Part shown: piece after piece, positions 23,328-32,600 of the stretch
Position numbering within the stretch: the first letter of the stretch is position 1
Layout: every line of letters starts with the position of its first letter
Assembly: GCA_005791575.1 (NCBI GenBank)
Contig: SXWA01000266.1
Coordinates: forward strand, 1-49,661
From: Planctomycetaceae bacterium
GTDB lineage: Bacteria > Planctomycetota > Planctomycetia > Pirellulales > UBA1268
DNA: 49,661 nucleotides
Direction: 5' to 3'
Notes under the pieces: model-generated
Database searches by the model: none
Told to the model about the DNA's origin: nothing
The model's input: only the letters and a program-made list of their open reading frames with translations
Position numbers and translations under genes: made by a program

Positions 23328-24487
23328 ATGCCGACGAACCGGCGGTCGAACCCTGCATGTGGCTCGTCGCCCCCCTTCCCGGCGACGTCCGGCGCTCGCT
23401 CGACAGGCTGGCACGTGCCCCAGGCGTGCGGCACCTCGCCGTCATGCCCGACGTGCATCTGTCGCGCGAGGTGTGCGTCGGTGTCGCGCTCGGGACCGAC
23501 GGGCTCGCCTACCCCGCAGCCGTCGGTGGCGACATCGGGTGCGGCATGGCCGCCCTCCGCTGCACCGGCTCCGCCGCCGCGCTGGCCGACCCCCACGCGG
23601 CCGCGGAGATCCTCCGTCGCCTCCGCCAGGCCGTGCCCGCGCTCAAACGGCGCGGTGCGGCCACCGGAGAGCCGGCTGGTGATCCTCCCGATCCCGGCCT
23701 GCTCTCAGCCGCGGTGCTCGAGCGAACGGCCCGTCGCGACGGCGTGTGGCAGCTCGGCACGCTGGGGCGGGGAAACCACTTCCTCGAAATCCAGGCCGAC
23801 CAAGCCGGGGCGCTGTGGATCATGGTCCACAGCGGCTCCCGGGGCATCGGCGCGGCGATCGCCGCCGGGCACCGCCGCGCCGCCGATCGGCCCGCTGCCG
23901 GCACATCGACCGCTGCGGAGCTCGGGGCGCTCGACGTGGCGACAGCCGCCGGCCGTGACTACCTCGCCGATGTCGGCTGGGCCCGCGCCTGGGCGCGGGC
24001 GAATCGGGCACGCATCGTCGGCGCGACGGTGGAGGTGCTCCGCGCGGTGTGTGGGGTCGATGCCGACTGGGCCACGCTCGTCGACTGCGATCACAACCAC
24101 GTGCGTGAGGAACGGCACGCCGACCGGAACCTGCTCGTGCACCGCAAGGGGGCGTTGCCGGCCGCCGCTGGCGAGCCGGGGCTCGTGCCCGGCTCGATGG
24201 GCACCGCGAGCTTCCACACGGTGGGCCGCGGCTGCCCCGCGGCGCTGGCCTCGAGCTCGCACGGCGCGGGGCGTGCCCTGCCCCGGGGCGAAGCGGCGCA
24301 GCGCATCGACGCGCGCCGTGTCGTCCGGGAGATGCACGGCGTGTGGTTCGATACGCGGCGTGCCGGCCTGCTCCGCGACGAGGCGCCGTCGGCGTACAAG
24401 GACATCCGTGCAGTGATGCGCGTGCAGCGCGAGCTCACGGCGATCGAGCGCGAACTCCGCCCCCTGCTCTCCTACAAGGCGGTCTGA
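23324..24487 (+). CDS. rtcB: RtcB-family RNA ligase
   Basis: RtcB joins 2',3'-cyclic phosphate or 3'-phosphate ends to 5'-OH RNA using GTP and Mn2+, in RNA repair or tRNA ligation. Conserved metal and guanylylation blocks are present in order: MPDVHLSREVCVG, VGGDIGCGMAALRC (Asp and Cys ligands), LGRGNHFLEI, VHSGSRGIG, DCDHNHV, HRKGALPA, PGSMGTASF, SSSHGAGRALPRGEA (guanylylated His region) and SAYKDI. At 387 residues it is the compact form common in bacteria. It is coupled to rbfA by ATGA overlap. No archease or PrfH gene is adjacent. Confidence 0.93.
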   Translation: MNADEPAVEPCMWLVAPLPGDVRRSLDRLARAPGVRHLAVMPDVHLSREVCVGVALGTDGLAYPAAVGGDIGCGMAALRCTGSAAALADPHAAAEILRRLRQAVPALKRRGAATGEPAGDPPDPGLLSAAVLERTARRDGVWQLGTLGRGNHFLEIQADQAGALWIMVHSGSRGIGAAIAAGHRRAADRPAAGTSTAAELGALDVATAAGRDYLADVGWARAWARANRARIVGATVEVLRAVCGVDADWATLVDCDHNHVREERHADRNLLVHRKGALPAAAGEPGLVPGSMGTASFHTVGRGCPAALASSSHGAGRALPRGEAAQRIDARRVVREMHGVWFDTRRAGLLRDEAPSAYKDIRAVMRVQRELTAIERELRPLLSYKAV

Positions 24488-24506
24488 CCACGGCAAGGCT
24501 CCGCGG

Positions 24507-26174
24507 TCACCCGCCGAGCAGCACCTCTTCGACACGCCCGATGGCGTCGGCGATCCGCCAGGTGGCGTCGGCGAGGACGATCGGACGATCGGCGGCAAGC
24601 CAGCCGGCGACCGTCTTCTGCGCCGAGAGCACGGTGGAGTGGCTGCGGCGCCCGAAGTAGTCGCCGATCTCCGTCAACGCAGCCGCGGTGTGGCGCCGCG
24701 CGAGGAACATGGCGAGCATCCGGGGATGATTCACGGCCCGCCCCCGGGAACGGGCCTGCAGGGTTCCGGGCGTCAGGCCCAGGCCGGTGCAGACCGCGCG
24801 ATCGACGTCGGCCAAACGGATGCCCCGTCCACAGGACCGCACCAGATCGGCGAGGGCCTCCTCGGCGAGGCCGAGCGTGATCGGCACACCGAGCATCAGG
24901 CTGGTGGCCTCGAGGCGGTTGACCGCACCGGCGAGTTCGCGCGGATGGCGCACGAGGCGTGAGGCGACGAATGCCACCACCTCCGGCGGCAGGTCGATCC
25001 CGCGCCGCCGCGCCATCGATCCCACGATCCCCACCCGCAACTCCTCGTCGGCCGGAAGGAGCCGCGCCGTCATACCGCCGCGGAGCCGCGCGAGCAGATC
25101 GGGGCCCAGTTCGACGATCGTATCGACGTCGCGGTCGGCCGCGAGCACCACCTGCCGGCCGCGGCGCAACACCGCCTCGACGGTGTGGAGCAGCTCCGTC
25201 ACGGTGACTCGGGCGTTGCGCCCGGCGAAGAACTGGAGGTCGTCAACGACCAGCAGGTCGGCCCCTCGGCACCCACGGCGGAACGATGCCGCTCCACCTC
25301 CGTGGAGCGACTGGAGGAATGCGGTGGTGAACTGCTCGGCACTGAAGAAAGCGACCCCGCCAGCTCCGCGGCGGTCACGGACGCGTTGGACGAGTCCTTC
25401 CAGCAGATGGGTTTTCCCGCATCCGCCCGGACCGACGATCACCAAGGGGGAAACCTGACCGGGGCGTTCGAGCGCCATCTCGATCGCGGTGCAGGCCATG
25501 CGAGTGCCGGCCCCCACGACGAAGTCGTCGAGCCGCATCGGGGGGCGGGTCCCGACCCGCGGCACCGAGCCCACGGGATGCGGGGTGCCGGAGGCCGCTT
25601 CGGCAGCAACGACCGCTGGAACAGTCGCGCGCAAGCCGCCCGTCGAAGCCGCCGATGCGGGGCCGATCATCGACTGGGCCAGCCCCGCGGTCGGGACACT
25701 CAAGCCCGTGTCAGCCGTGACGATGGGGCCCGTGCCGCCGGCGGGCCGGGGGGGCATGTCCGCCGGACGGTCACCCGGTGGCGTGCCGGGGGTTCCCGAT
25801 TCCGCCACGCGCCCGCCACCATCGGCGGGCTCCGTGGCCCGGAGCCAGCAGACACCGGTGATCGTGCCACATGCTTCCCGCGCCGCGGCGACGATGTCTG
25901 ACTGGAAGCTACGTTGCAGCCATTCGAGGGCGAATGCCCCCTGGACCACGACCCGCACCTCGGTGCCCGCTGCTCCGCCGTCGTGGACCTCGACCGCAGC
26001 ACCTTCGGCGAACCACAAGTCGAACCGCTGGGCGCCGATCCGATCGCGGAGAACCCCCTCGAGCCGCTGGGAGAGCTCGCTCGACCGGCGGGCTTCGCCC
26101 GACCGATGACCCACCTGCACGGTCGAACAGCCGGCCGGTGATGACGCAGGAGCGTGTCTGGCAGTCCGTGCCAT
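24507..26174 (-). CDS. dnaA: DnaA-family replication initiator
   Basis: DnaA opens the chromosomal origin. Domain I resembles LSQRLEGVLRDRIGAQRFDLWFAEGAAVEV. A long Pro/Gly/Ala linker follows. Domain III has Walker A in VIVGPGGCGKTHLLEGL, Walker B in LLVVDDLQFFAGR and sensor residues in LLARLRGGMTARLLP. Domain IV ends with the DnaA-box helix-turn-helix HPRMLAMFLARRHTAAALTEIGDYFGRRSHSTVLSAQKTV, where RSHSTV replaces the common RDHTTV. The start is uncertain: ATG 26174 (MARTARHAP) or ATG 26243, the latter 19 nt from a TATACT -10. No dnaN, recF or gyrB lies beside it, so this is not the common dnaA locus. Confidence 0.87.
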   Translation of the reverse strand: MARTARHAPASSPAGCSTVQVGHRSGEARRSSELSQRLEGVLRDRIGAQRFDLWFAEGAAVEVHDGGAAGTEVRVVVQGAFALEWLQRSFQSDIVAAAREACGTITGVCWLRATEPADGGGRVAESGTPGTPPGDRPADMPPRPAGGTGPIVTADTGLSVPTAGLAQSMIGPASAASTGGLRATVPAVVAAEAASGTPHPVGSVPRVGTRPPMRLDDFVVGAGTRMACTAIEMALERPGQVSPLVIVGPGGCGKTHLLEGLVQRVRDRRGAGGVAFFSAEQFTTAFLQSLHGGGAASFRRGCRGADLLVVDDLQFFAGRNARVTVTELLHTVEAVLRRGRQVVLAADRDVDTIVELGPDLLARLRGGMTARLLPADEELRVGIVGSMARRRGIDLPPEVVAFVASRLVRHPRELAGAVNRLEATSLMLGVPITLGLAEEALADLVRSCGRGIRLADVDRAVCTGLGLTPGTLQARSRGRAVNHPRMLAMFLARRHTAAALTEIGDYFGRRSHSTVLSAQKTVAGWLAADRPIVLADATWRIADAIGRVEEVLLGG

Positions 26175-26262
26175 GGCGTCATTCCGAATGGGCCACCCGC
26201 GCATCCATCTGGCAGGTGCTGCAACCGGCGGAACAGGATCCATCCGGCAGCGAACGAGGCGG

Positions 26263-26290
26263 AGTATAGGGGGGCATGAAGTGCTGTCAA
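26263..26290 (-). promoter_or_regulatory. Promoter of dnaA
   Basis: On the minus strand a perfect TTGACA (26290-26285) and TATACT (26268-26263) are separated by 16 nt. The predicted start point near 26256 gives a short leader to ATG 26243 or about 80 nt to ATG 26174. Confidence 0.7.
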
Positions 26291-26302
26291 TTCATGACAG
26301 CA
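26282..26302. promoter_or_regulatory. Operator-like palindrome over the dnaA -35 box
   Basis: TGCTGTCA-ATTCA-TGACAGCA is a perfect 8-bp inverted repeat with a 5-nt spacer. One arm overlaps the -35 hexamer of the dnaA promoter, the position expected for a repressor site. It does not resemble a DnaA box (TTATCCACA). Confidence 0.5.
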
Positions 26303-26408
26303 TCCGCTCGGCTTCACGACAAAAAACCGTGGCGCGCTGGCATTCGAGCCCGCACCACCAGCGTCCTATACTCGCCGCCACGCACAACCCCTGCGAGGGA
26401 GATCGCTG

Positions 26409-27677
26409 ATGAATGGGCACTCGTCGGCTGGCTGGTGGATGGGACGTGGCCGCAGCGAGCGATTCGCCCCCGGCGGCGAGCGTGCCGTGCGATGTCGACG
26501 GGGCGGCGCCGTGCCGCTGATCGCGGCCCTGCTTGCAGCTGTCCTGCTGGGGTGCCTTCCGCTCGAACAGGTGGCGCTGGCTGACGAAGCCGCACCATTC
26601 GTTCCCGGCGAGATTTCGATCGGCGAACCGCTGCCGCTGCCGGCCCGCGGTGCTGCCACCCCGGCGACACCACCATTCGCTCCCGCGGCGCCGTTTTCCA
26701 CTCCCGCCGCTCCCACCGCCCCCACTGCTCCCGCGGAGCCCGTAATGCCCGCGCGAAACGCGCCGCCAGCGGCGGCGGGATGGTTCGGGTGGACCCTCGA
26801 CGACAGTGTCGTCACTGGCCGGTTGGTTGTGGCCGAGGTCACGGCCGACGGCCCTGCAGCCCGGGCCGGAGTCCGCCCGCAGGACATCCTCCTCGCGATC
26901 GACGGGCATCGCCTGTCATCGGCCGACGAAATTGCAGCCGCTCTCGCCGCAATTCCCGCCGGGCGCGCGGTCCCGGCTTCGGTGGCGCGGGCCAGTGGCA
27001 TCGAGGAAGTGGTGATCACGCCGCAGATGCGGCCCAAACCTGGCGCGACGGGGCGTGTCGCTGCCGTGAGGGAAGCCCCGACCGGTGCCGTGACCCAAGC
27101 GGCCGATTGGCAGCCCCTGAGTGGTGCAGCCGCGATCAAGGACACGCCTGCCGCGGACGGGAGCCGTTCCGTACTCGCCCCTCCGTCGAGCCCCCTCCGC
27201 CGGTCACCCCCCCCCAGCCTGCCGTCCGCCGCGGCCCCCGCCACGGCGCCGGCGCTCGCCTCCAGCCCGATGGCGCCGCCCCGTCGCCTCGATGCGGGCG
27301 GCCCCGTGGGGGGGCGTCCGGCCCTCGGCGTGCGAACGCTGCCCGTCGATCAGGCCACGCAGTCAAGGTTCGCGCTGCCCCATGCCTCCGGGGCCCTCGT
27401 GATCGGCGTGATCCATGAACTTCCCGCGGCGCGGGCCGGCGTCCCTCCTGGAGCGGTCATCGTGGCCCTCGACGAGCGACCGGTCGAATCGCCCGAGGAC
27501 CTGTCCCGGCTCGTCGCCGACGGGCCGGTGGGGACGCCGCTGACTGTGCGATACGTCCTGCCGGGCGGTCGCACCCAGGAGGCGGAGGTGGCGCTGGAAC
27601 GGCTGGCACCGGCGATCGAACGGGCGTTGGCCCAGCCGGCGACGCTCGTGCCGGCACCGTCCACTGCCGATGAGTGA
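26409..27677 (+). CDS. Exported protein with two PDZ domains
   Basis: The 422-residue protein has a basic N-region and hydrophobic stretch (AVPLIAALLAAVLLGCLPLE, residues 35-54) whose LLGC could be a lipobox. A Pro/Ala/Thr linker precedes PDZ 1 (GWFGWTLDD..LVVAEVTADGPAARAGVRPQDILLAIDGHRLSSADEI). A second Pro-rich linker leads to PDZ 2 (PALGVRTLPVD..LVIGVIHELPAARAGVPPGAVIVALDERPVESPEDL). There is no protease domain, so it probably binds peptide tails or acts as an adaptor in the envelope. GAGGGAG at 26395-26401 supports ATG 26409. A TATACT at 26367 may be its -10 but no good -35 is seen. Transcribed divergently from dnaA. Confidence 0.8.
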   Translation: MNGHSSAGWWMGRGRSERFAPGGERAVRCRRGGAVPLIAALLAAVLLGCLPLEQVALADEAAPFVPGEISIGEPLPLPARGAATPATPPFAPAAPFSTPAAPTAPTAPAEPVMPARNAPPAAAGWFGWTLDDSVVTGRLVVAEVTADGPAARAGVRPQDILLAIDGHRLSSADEIAAALAAIPAGRAVPASVARASGIEEVVITPQMRPKPGATGRVAAVREAPTGAVTQAADWQPLSGAAAIKDTPAADGSRSVLAPPSSPLRRSPPPSLPSAAAPATAPALASSPMAPPRRLDAGGPVGGRPALGVRTLPVDQATQSRFALPHASGALVIGVIHELPAARAGVPPGAVIVALDERPVESPEDLSRLVADGPVGTPLTVRYVLPGGRTQEAEVALERLAPAIERALAQPATLVPAPSTADE

Positions 27678-27763
27678 CACGGCGGGCAACGACTCGGCAT
27701 CGGTGGCGTTGCGCGGAGCGCTGCGATCCGACCGGGCCGACTGACCGCTCGCGCTTCAGCCGG

Positions 27764-28579
27764 TCAGGCAGCGGGCGCGGCATCGACCCAGGCGCCTGGC
27801 AACCCGACCCGGTCGAGCTCGTCCGCCAGGGCCACACCGGGTGGCCCGGGCAGGGCGGCAGCCCACTGGGCGACGCGGGACGGCTCACGGCGCGCGGGCG
27901 ACTCACCGGGGCGATGGCCACCGGCAGTGGCCCAAGCCTCCGCAGTGTCGGAGAGATGCACCAGGAGCCGCTCGATGCCGACGCGGTGCCATTCGATTCC
28001 GGCGCGGTCGAGCCCGGCCGGCACCTGGATCGGCCGACTGACCACGGCGCGGGCCCGCGAGAAGGGGCGTGGCACCGCGAAACGATCCCACGTGCCCAGG
28101 CGCCACGGCCGCTGGTAGCCGAGCCCCATCGCCACGAGGGGGATTCCCAGCGACCCGGCGAGGTAGACGCACCCCGCCGCCAGCCGGCGCCGGGGCCCGC
28201 GGGGGCCATCGGGGGTGATCGTCAGGTTGCCGTGCCGCGCCCTGTCGGCGAGTTGCCGCAGCACCACCGATCCGCCGTGGAACGTGCTGCCGCGGACCAC
28301 CCCGAAGCCCATCATCCGCGCCACCTTGTCGAGCACGTTGGCATCCCAGTGCCGGGAGAGCAGCATCGAGATGTTGGAATGCCCGCGGAGGTAGAGCGGC
28401 AGGAGGATGGCCTCGTGCCAGAAGACGTAGATCTTCGCCCCGCGGTAGTCGGGGTGCACGGGATCGGCGGTGGGGTCGCCGAACTCGACCCGGTAGTCGA
28501 GCGTGCCCATCCAGTGACGGATGGCGGTCGTGGCGACCAACGACGAACCGCCGATGGCCAATGGCGAGGTGATTTTCAC
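27764..28579 (-). CDS. DUF374 lysophospholipid/lipid A acyltransferase-like protein
   Basis: The protein belongs to the LPLAT-like DUF374 group. Blocks IYVFWHEAILLPLYLRGH (the HE acyltransferase motif), SMLLSRHWDANVLDKVARMMGFGVVRGST and LTITPDGPRGPRRRLAAGCVYLAGSLGIPLVAMG are diagnostic. Length is 271 residues. The first 20 residues (MKITSPLAIGGSSLVATTAIRHWMGT) form a weak membrane-association segment. Family members are thought to acylate lipid A or glycerolipids at the inner membrane; the substrate cannot be read here. It is convergent with the PDZ gene and lies 38 nt downstream of dapF, so the two are probably co-transcribed. Confidence 0.85.
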   Translation of the reverse strand: MKITSPLAIGGSSLVATTAIRHWMGTLDYRVEFGDPTADPVHPDYRGAKIYVFWHEAILLPLYLRGHSNISMLLSRHWDANVLDKVARMMGFGVVRGSTFHGGSVVLRQLADRARHGNLTITPDGPRGPRRRLAAGCVYLAGSLGIPLVAMGLGYQRPWRLGTWDRFAVPRPFSRARAVVSRPIQVPAGLDRAGIEWHRVGIERLLVHLSDTAEAWATAGGHRPGESPARREPSRVAQWAAALPGPPGVALADELDRVGLPGAWVDAAPAA

Positions 28580-28617
28580 CGCGTCGCGCTCCCTCCGTGG
28601 ATCGGATCCGGCCGGCC

Positions 28618-29526
28618 TCAGGCGCCGAACCAGACCCCTTCAAACACCTCCTCGGCCGGACCTGTCATCGCCACCCCGGCAGCGGCGCTCCATTCGAGTT
28701 CGAGATCGCCACCGGGCAGTTCGGCGACGACGCGCCGCTCGGTCCGCCCCCCGAGCACACCCGCCACGCACACCGCCGAGGCCCCGGTGCCGCACGCCTG
28801 GGTGATCCCGCTGCCCCGCTCCCAGGTCCGCATCCGCACCCGGCCGCGGTCGAGGACCTGCACGAAGTGGACGTTGGTCCGTTGGGGAAAGAGCGGATGC
28901 CGCTCGACGCGCGGGCCGATCGTCTCCAACGGCACCGCCGCCACGTCGCGGCACCAATAGATCGCGTGCGGGTTGCCCATCGAGACCGCCGTGAGCCGGG
29001 GGTCGAGGCCCGCCCGCTCCCACCAGGCCTCGGGCTCACCGAGGGTGACGGTCGCCTCGTCGACGACCGGCTCGCCCCGGGCCACGGGAGCCCCCGGAGA
29101 CGGCTCCGGCAGCACCGGGATCGCGGCCGGGGCGAGGATCGGCGCGCCCATGTCGACCCTGACACGCGAGAGCCGCGGGCCGATCCGCTCCACCACGACC
29201 GTGAGCAGACCGCGCCCGGTCTCGATCGTGACCGGCCCCGGCGCCGCATGGCCGCGGGAGACCACCAGGTGCGCTACGCAGCGGATGCCGTTGCCGCACA
29301 TCTCCGACTCGCTGCCATCGGCGTTGAACATCCGCATCCGGGCCTGGCCCCGCGCCGAGGGGAGGACGAGGATCAGACCGTCGCCACCGACCCCACGGTG
29401 CCGGTCGGAGATGACCGGCGCGAGTGCCGCCGGGTCGTCCGGCGCCCGATCGCGGAAGCCATCGACGTAGACATAGTCGTTGCCGGCGCCGTGCATCTTC
29501 ACGAACGGCAGCGCTGCTGCTGACAT
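28618..29526 (-). CDS. dapF: Diaminopimelate epimerase
   Basis: DapF converts LL- to meso-diaminopimelate for lysine and peptidoglycan. FVKMHGAGNDYVYVDGF opens the fold. The first catalytic cysteine lies in NADGSESEMCGNGIRC and the second in TQACGTGASAV, with SMGNPHAIYWCRDV and ERGSGITQ between. Start ATG 29526 (MSAAALPF) has AGGGAG about 10 nt upstream and gives 302 residues; the track start at 29583 adds an unconserved tail. Intact DapF is of note if the host is a planctomycete, since this group was once thought to lack peptidoglycan. Confidence 0.94.
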   Translation of the reverse strand: MSAAALPFVKMHGAGNDYVYVDGFRDRAPDDPAALAPVISDRHRGVGGDGLILVLPSARGQARMRMFNADGSESEMCGNGIRCVAHLVVSRGHAAPGPVTIETGRGLLTVVVERIGPRLSRVRVDMGAPILAPAAIPVLPEPSPGAPVARGEPVVDEATVTLGEPEAWWERAGLDPRLTAVSMGNPHAIYWCRDVAAVPLETIGPRVERHPLFPQRTNVHFVQVLDRGRVRMRTWERGSGITQACGTGASAVCVAGVLGGRTERRVVAELPGGDLELEWSAAAGVAMTGPAEEVFEGVWFGA

Positions 29527-29626
29527 GGTCTCATGACTCCCTGATCGATCCGCCCGGACGGCGGCCATCTCCCTTCCCGACACCCCGTTCCCGTGAACCC
29601 TCCACCGCGTCAGCGCCGGGACCCGT

Positions 29627-32600
29627 TCACCGCACCGTTCCCTGCGTTGCAGCGGCGGTTCGTGACGGTTGCCGCGACTGGAGTTGCTGCAGCGCCGCCG
29701 TGAGGGTCGGAAACGCCTCGGTGGTGATCTCCGGCTGGGCGAGCGTGCCGTCGACGTGGACGAGCATGAACTGCCCGCTGGCCCCCCCGAGCATACGCTT
29801 CATCGCCGGAAGCTGGGCCTCCGAGTCGCCCATGATCGAGCGCAGCGTGAGGTGGACCCGGGAATCGAAATCGAGTTCGCCGTTGCCGACGAGACTGATC
29901 GCATCACCCGCCAACTCGATCGTGTCGAGGTAGGCATGCGGGCCCTCGACCCGGAAGTCGACGACGCTGGAGCTGAATGCCTTCCGATCGGGCAGCTTGA
30001 CCTGCAGCACCTTGAGCAGGGCGACCATGACGGGCAGTTCGTAGATGTCGGCATCGCGGAGCCGCACCTGCCCGCGCCCCATCAGCGAATGCGGCCCGGC
30101 CCGCGACCCGGTCAACTCGGCGACGGCGTAGATCCGCCCCCGGTAGGGCGGCGCCCCGCCGGCCACTGGCCCGGCCGCATCGGCCGCGAGCCGCTCCAGG
30201 TCGGCCTCTCCCAATGCCAACGACACGCTGAAGCCGCCCGCCGGCGAGGAGGCCACCGAGCCGTCGAGCGCGAGCGTCCCGCCGGCGAGCCGTGCGGTGA
30301 GCCGACGCGGTGCGGCCTCGGCCGTCGCCGCCGCCGCCGCGCCGAAGCGGACCCCATCGGCGTCGGCGACGAGCGGGCCGGAGAGGGCGGTGATCTGGTG
30401 GCCGCGCCACTGGGCGCTGTCGATGTCGACCTCGCCGCTCGACTGCCAACGGCGGCCATCGCTCTGCCCGACGAGCCGCAGCCCGCCATGGACGTGCTCC
30501 AGCGGCACCCCGACATCGAGCGCCCCCTGCTCGACATCGAAGCGCATGTCCCACGAGGCGGCGGCGGGGCCCGGCCGGCCGTCCGGTCCGGCGGCGGTGG
30601 AATAGAGGTCGAGCGTCCCGTCGAGGGAGAGCAAGCCACGGGGGCGCACGGCGTTGATCGCCGTCCGCAACCCGGCGGGCATCGCCTGGAGGAGATCCTG
30701 ATCGGCACGGAAGCGATCGGCGGAGAGGCGCTGGAACGACACGTGCCAGCCACCGTCGGGGGTGAAGCGGCAGGTGCCCGCCGCAGCCACGCTCGTCCGC
30801 GCGTGGGCACCGCGGACGTCGTCGAACCGCAGCCAGCCGTTCTCCCACGACAGCCGCCCCTGGAGCCGCTCGAGCCGGTAGGGGAACCAGGCGGGCTCGA
30901 TCGACACGGTGTCCCCCTCCGGCCGGGCCTCGAGCTTCACGCTGGTCTGCCGGCTCTTCACCCGGTGCCGCACGGTGGCGGTGAACTGCGCGTTGCCGCG
31001 CGGATCGAGGTCGTCCCACACCGTCTGCACGCCGCGCGGGAGGGCATCGCGCAGCTCGCGCTCGAGGACCACCCCGGTGCCGGTCAACTGGAGGGTCAGC
31101 TCGCCGTCGCCATCGGCGAGGGGGAGGAGCTGGCCGGAGCAGCGGACGGTGCCGGTGTCGTTGACCCCGCTGATGTCGCGGATCATCCAGTGGCCGTCGT
31201 CCATCCGCACGTGCCCCGTGACCCGGGAGAGCGGATAGGGAAACCCCGCATAGCGCAGGCTGCAATCGACGAGCCGGATCCCCAGCCGGTTGGCCTGGCC
31301 CCCGGGCAACGACGGCGAACGCTCGTGCTGGAAAACGAAATCGAAGGTCCCCTCCGCCTGCAGCGCGCGGACGATGCCGCTGCTCCGCGGCGGCAGGGCC
31401 GCCAGGAGGGCGTCGTCGATGCGCATCGCGTCGCCGCGCACCTCCAACAGCCCGACGGTGCCGGCCGCCTGGCTGCGGAACGACCCCTCCACGTGCACCG
31501 GGTGCCCGCCGGCCTGGCCGGTGAGGTGGATCGACACCGACTGGCTGTCGAGGATCACCGTGCCGACGGTGCGGTCGATGCGGTAGGGAAAGCGGTAGTG
31601 GGTGAGCGAGGCGTTGCGGCAGCGGATGGAGACCTGCGGATCGATCCGGCCGGCGCGGCGGGCGAGCTGGGCGCGGAGATCGATCTCGCCGCTGGGAAGC
31701 AGCTTGCACCACTGGGCCGCCCACGATTCCGGGAGCAGCCCTTCCCACTGGCGCCCCACCGTGAGCCGGTCGGCCTCGACCACGAGATCGAAGTCGGCGG
31801 CCGCCGACCATCCGGCCAGCCGGCCGCTGCCCCGGACGAGGGTCGTGCCCGAATGGGCGTCGAGCTGCTGCACGACGAGGCCCGCACGGTCGGCGGTGAA
31901 GGTGGCCACCGCGCCCGAGAGGGGAAAGGGGATCGCCGGATGCTCGAACCGGCCGCCATCGAGTTGGCCGGTGACCGCGACCGCGGCACTTCCCGGGGCG
32001 GAGAGCGTGCCGCTGGCCCGCCAGTCGAATCCGACACGGCCGCGGACGCCGGACACCCAGTCGGCACCGGCGGTGGCGCCCGGGGGCACGGGCAGCAGGG
32101 CCATCAGCCGCGGGCCGACATCGAGCCCGTCGATCCGTCCGCTGAGGGAGAAGGCATCGGTGGCGGGGGCGATCTCCATCTCGATGCCCCCGCGCTCGAA
32201 GACGTCCCCCGCGCAGCTGGCGCGCACCCGCGCGGTGCCGTCGGGCCGCGGCGCGAGATCGCCCACGACCTGCCGGAGCGTGAACCGTGATGCGTTGCCG
32301 ACGCCGTCGAGCAGGAGGGTGGCATCATCCACCGTGACCGGCACGAGCGCCATGCCCCCGGCCTGGCGCCGCAGCAGACGGGCGACGCTCCACTCGCCGC
32401 CGCGGCAGACGGCGTGCACGACGGGGCGGCGGAGATGGACAGCGGTGATCCGTGGGGTACCACGGGCCAGTTCGGCGAGGCTCGTCCCGCAGGACAGCCG
32501 CAGTTCCTCGACCCAGACCAGCTGCCGCCACTGCTGCGGCAGGGTCGGGTCGACCACCGACACGCCACGGACGACGATCCCCCGGCCGTCGGTGACCGCG

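Noticed and set aside
26244-26408. oriC next to dnaA
   Set aside because: No TTATCCACA-like boxes or AT-rich unwinding region in the intergenic sequence.
29669-32290. 873-codon plus-strand ORF
   Set aside because: Antisense shadow of the AsmA-like gene; its Gly/Arg/Asp-rich composition matches antisense translation.
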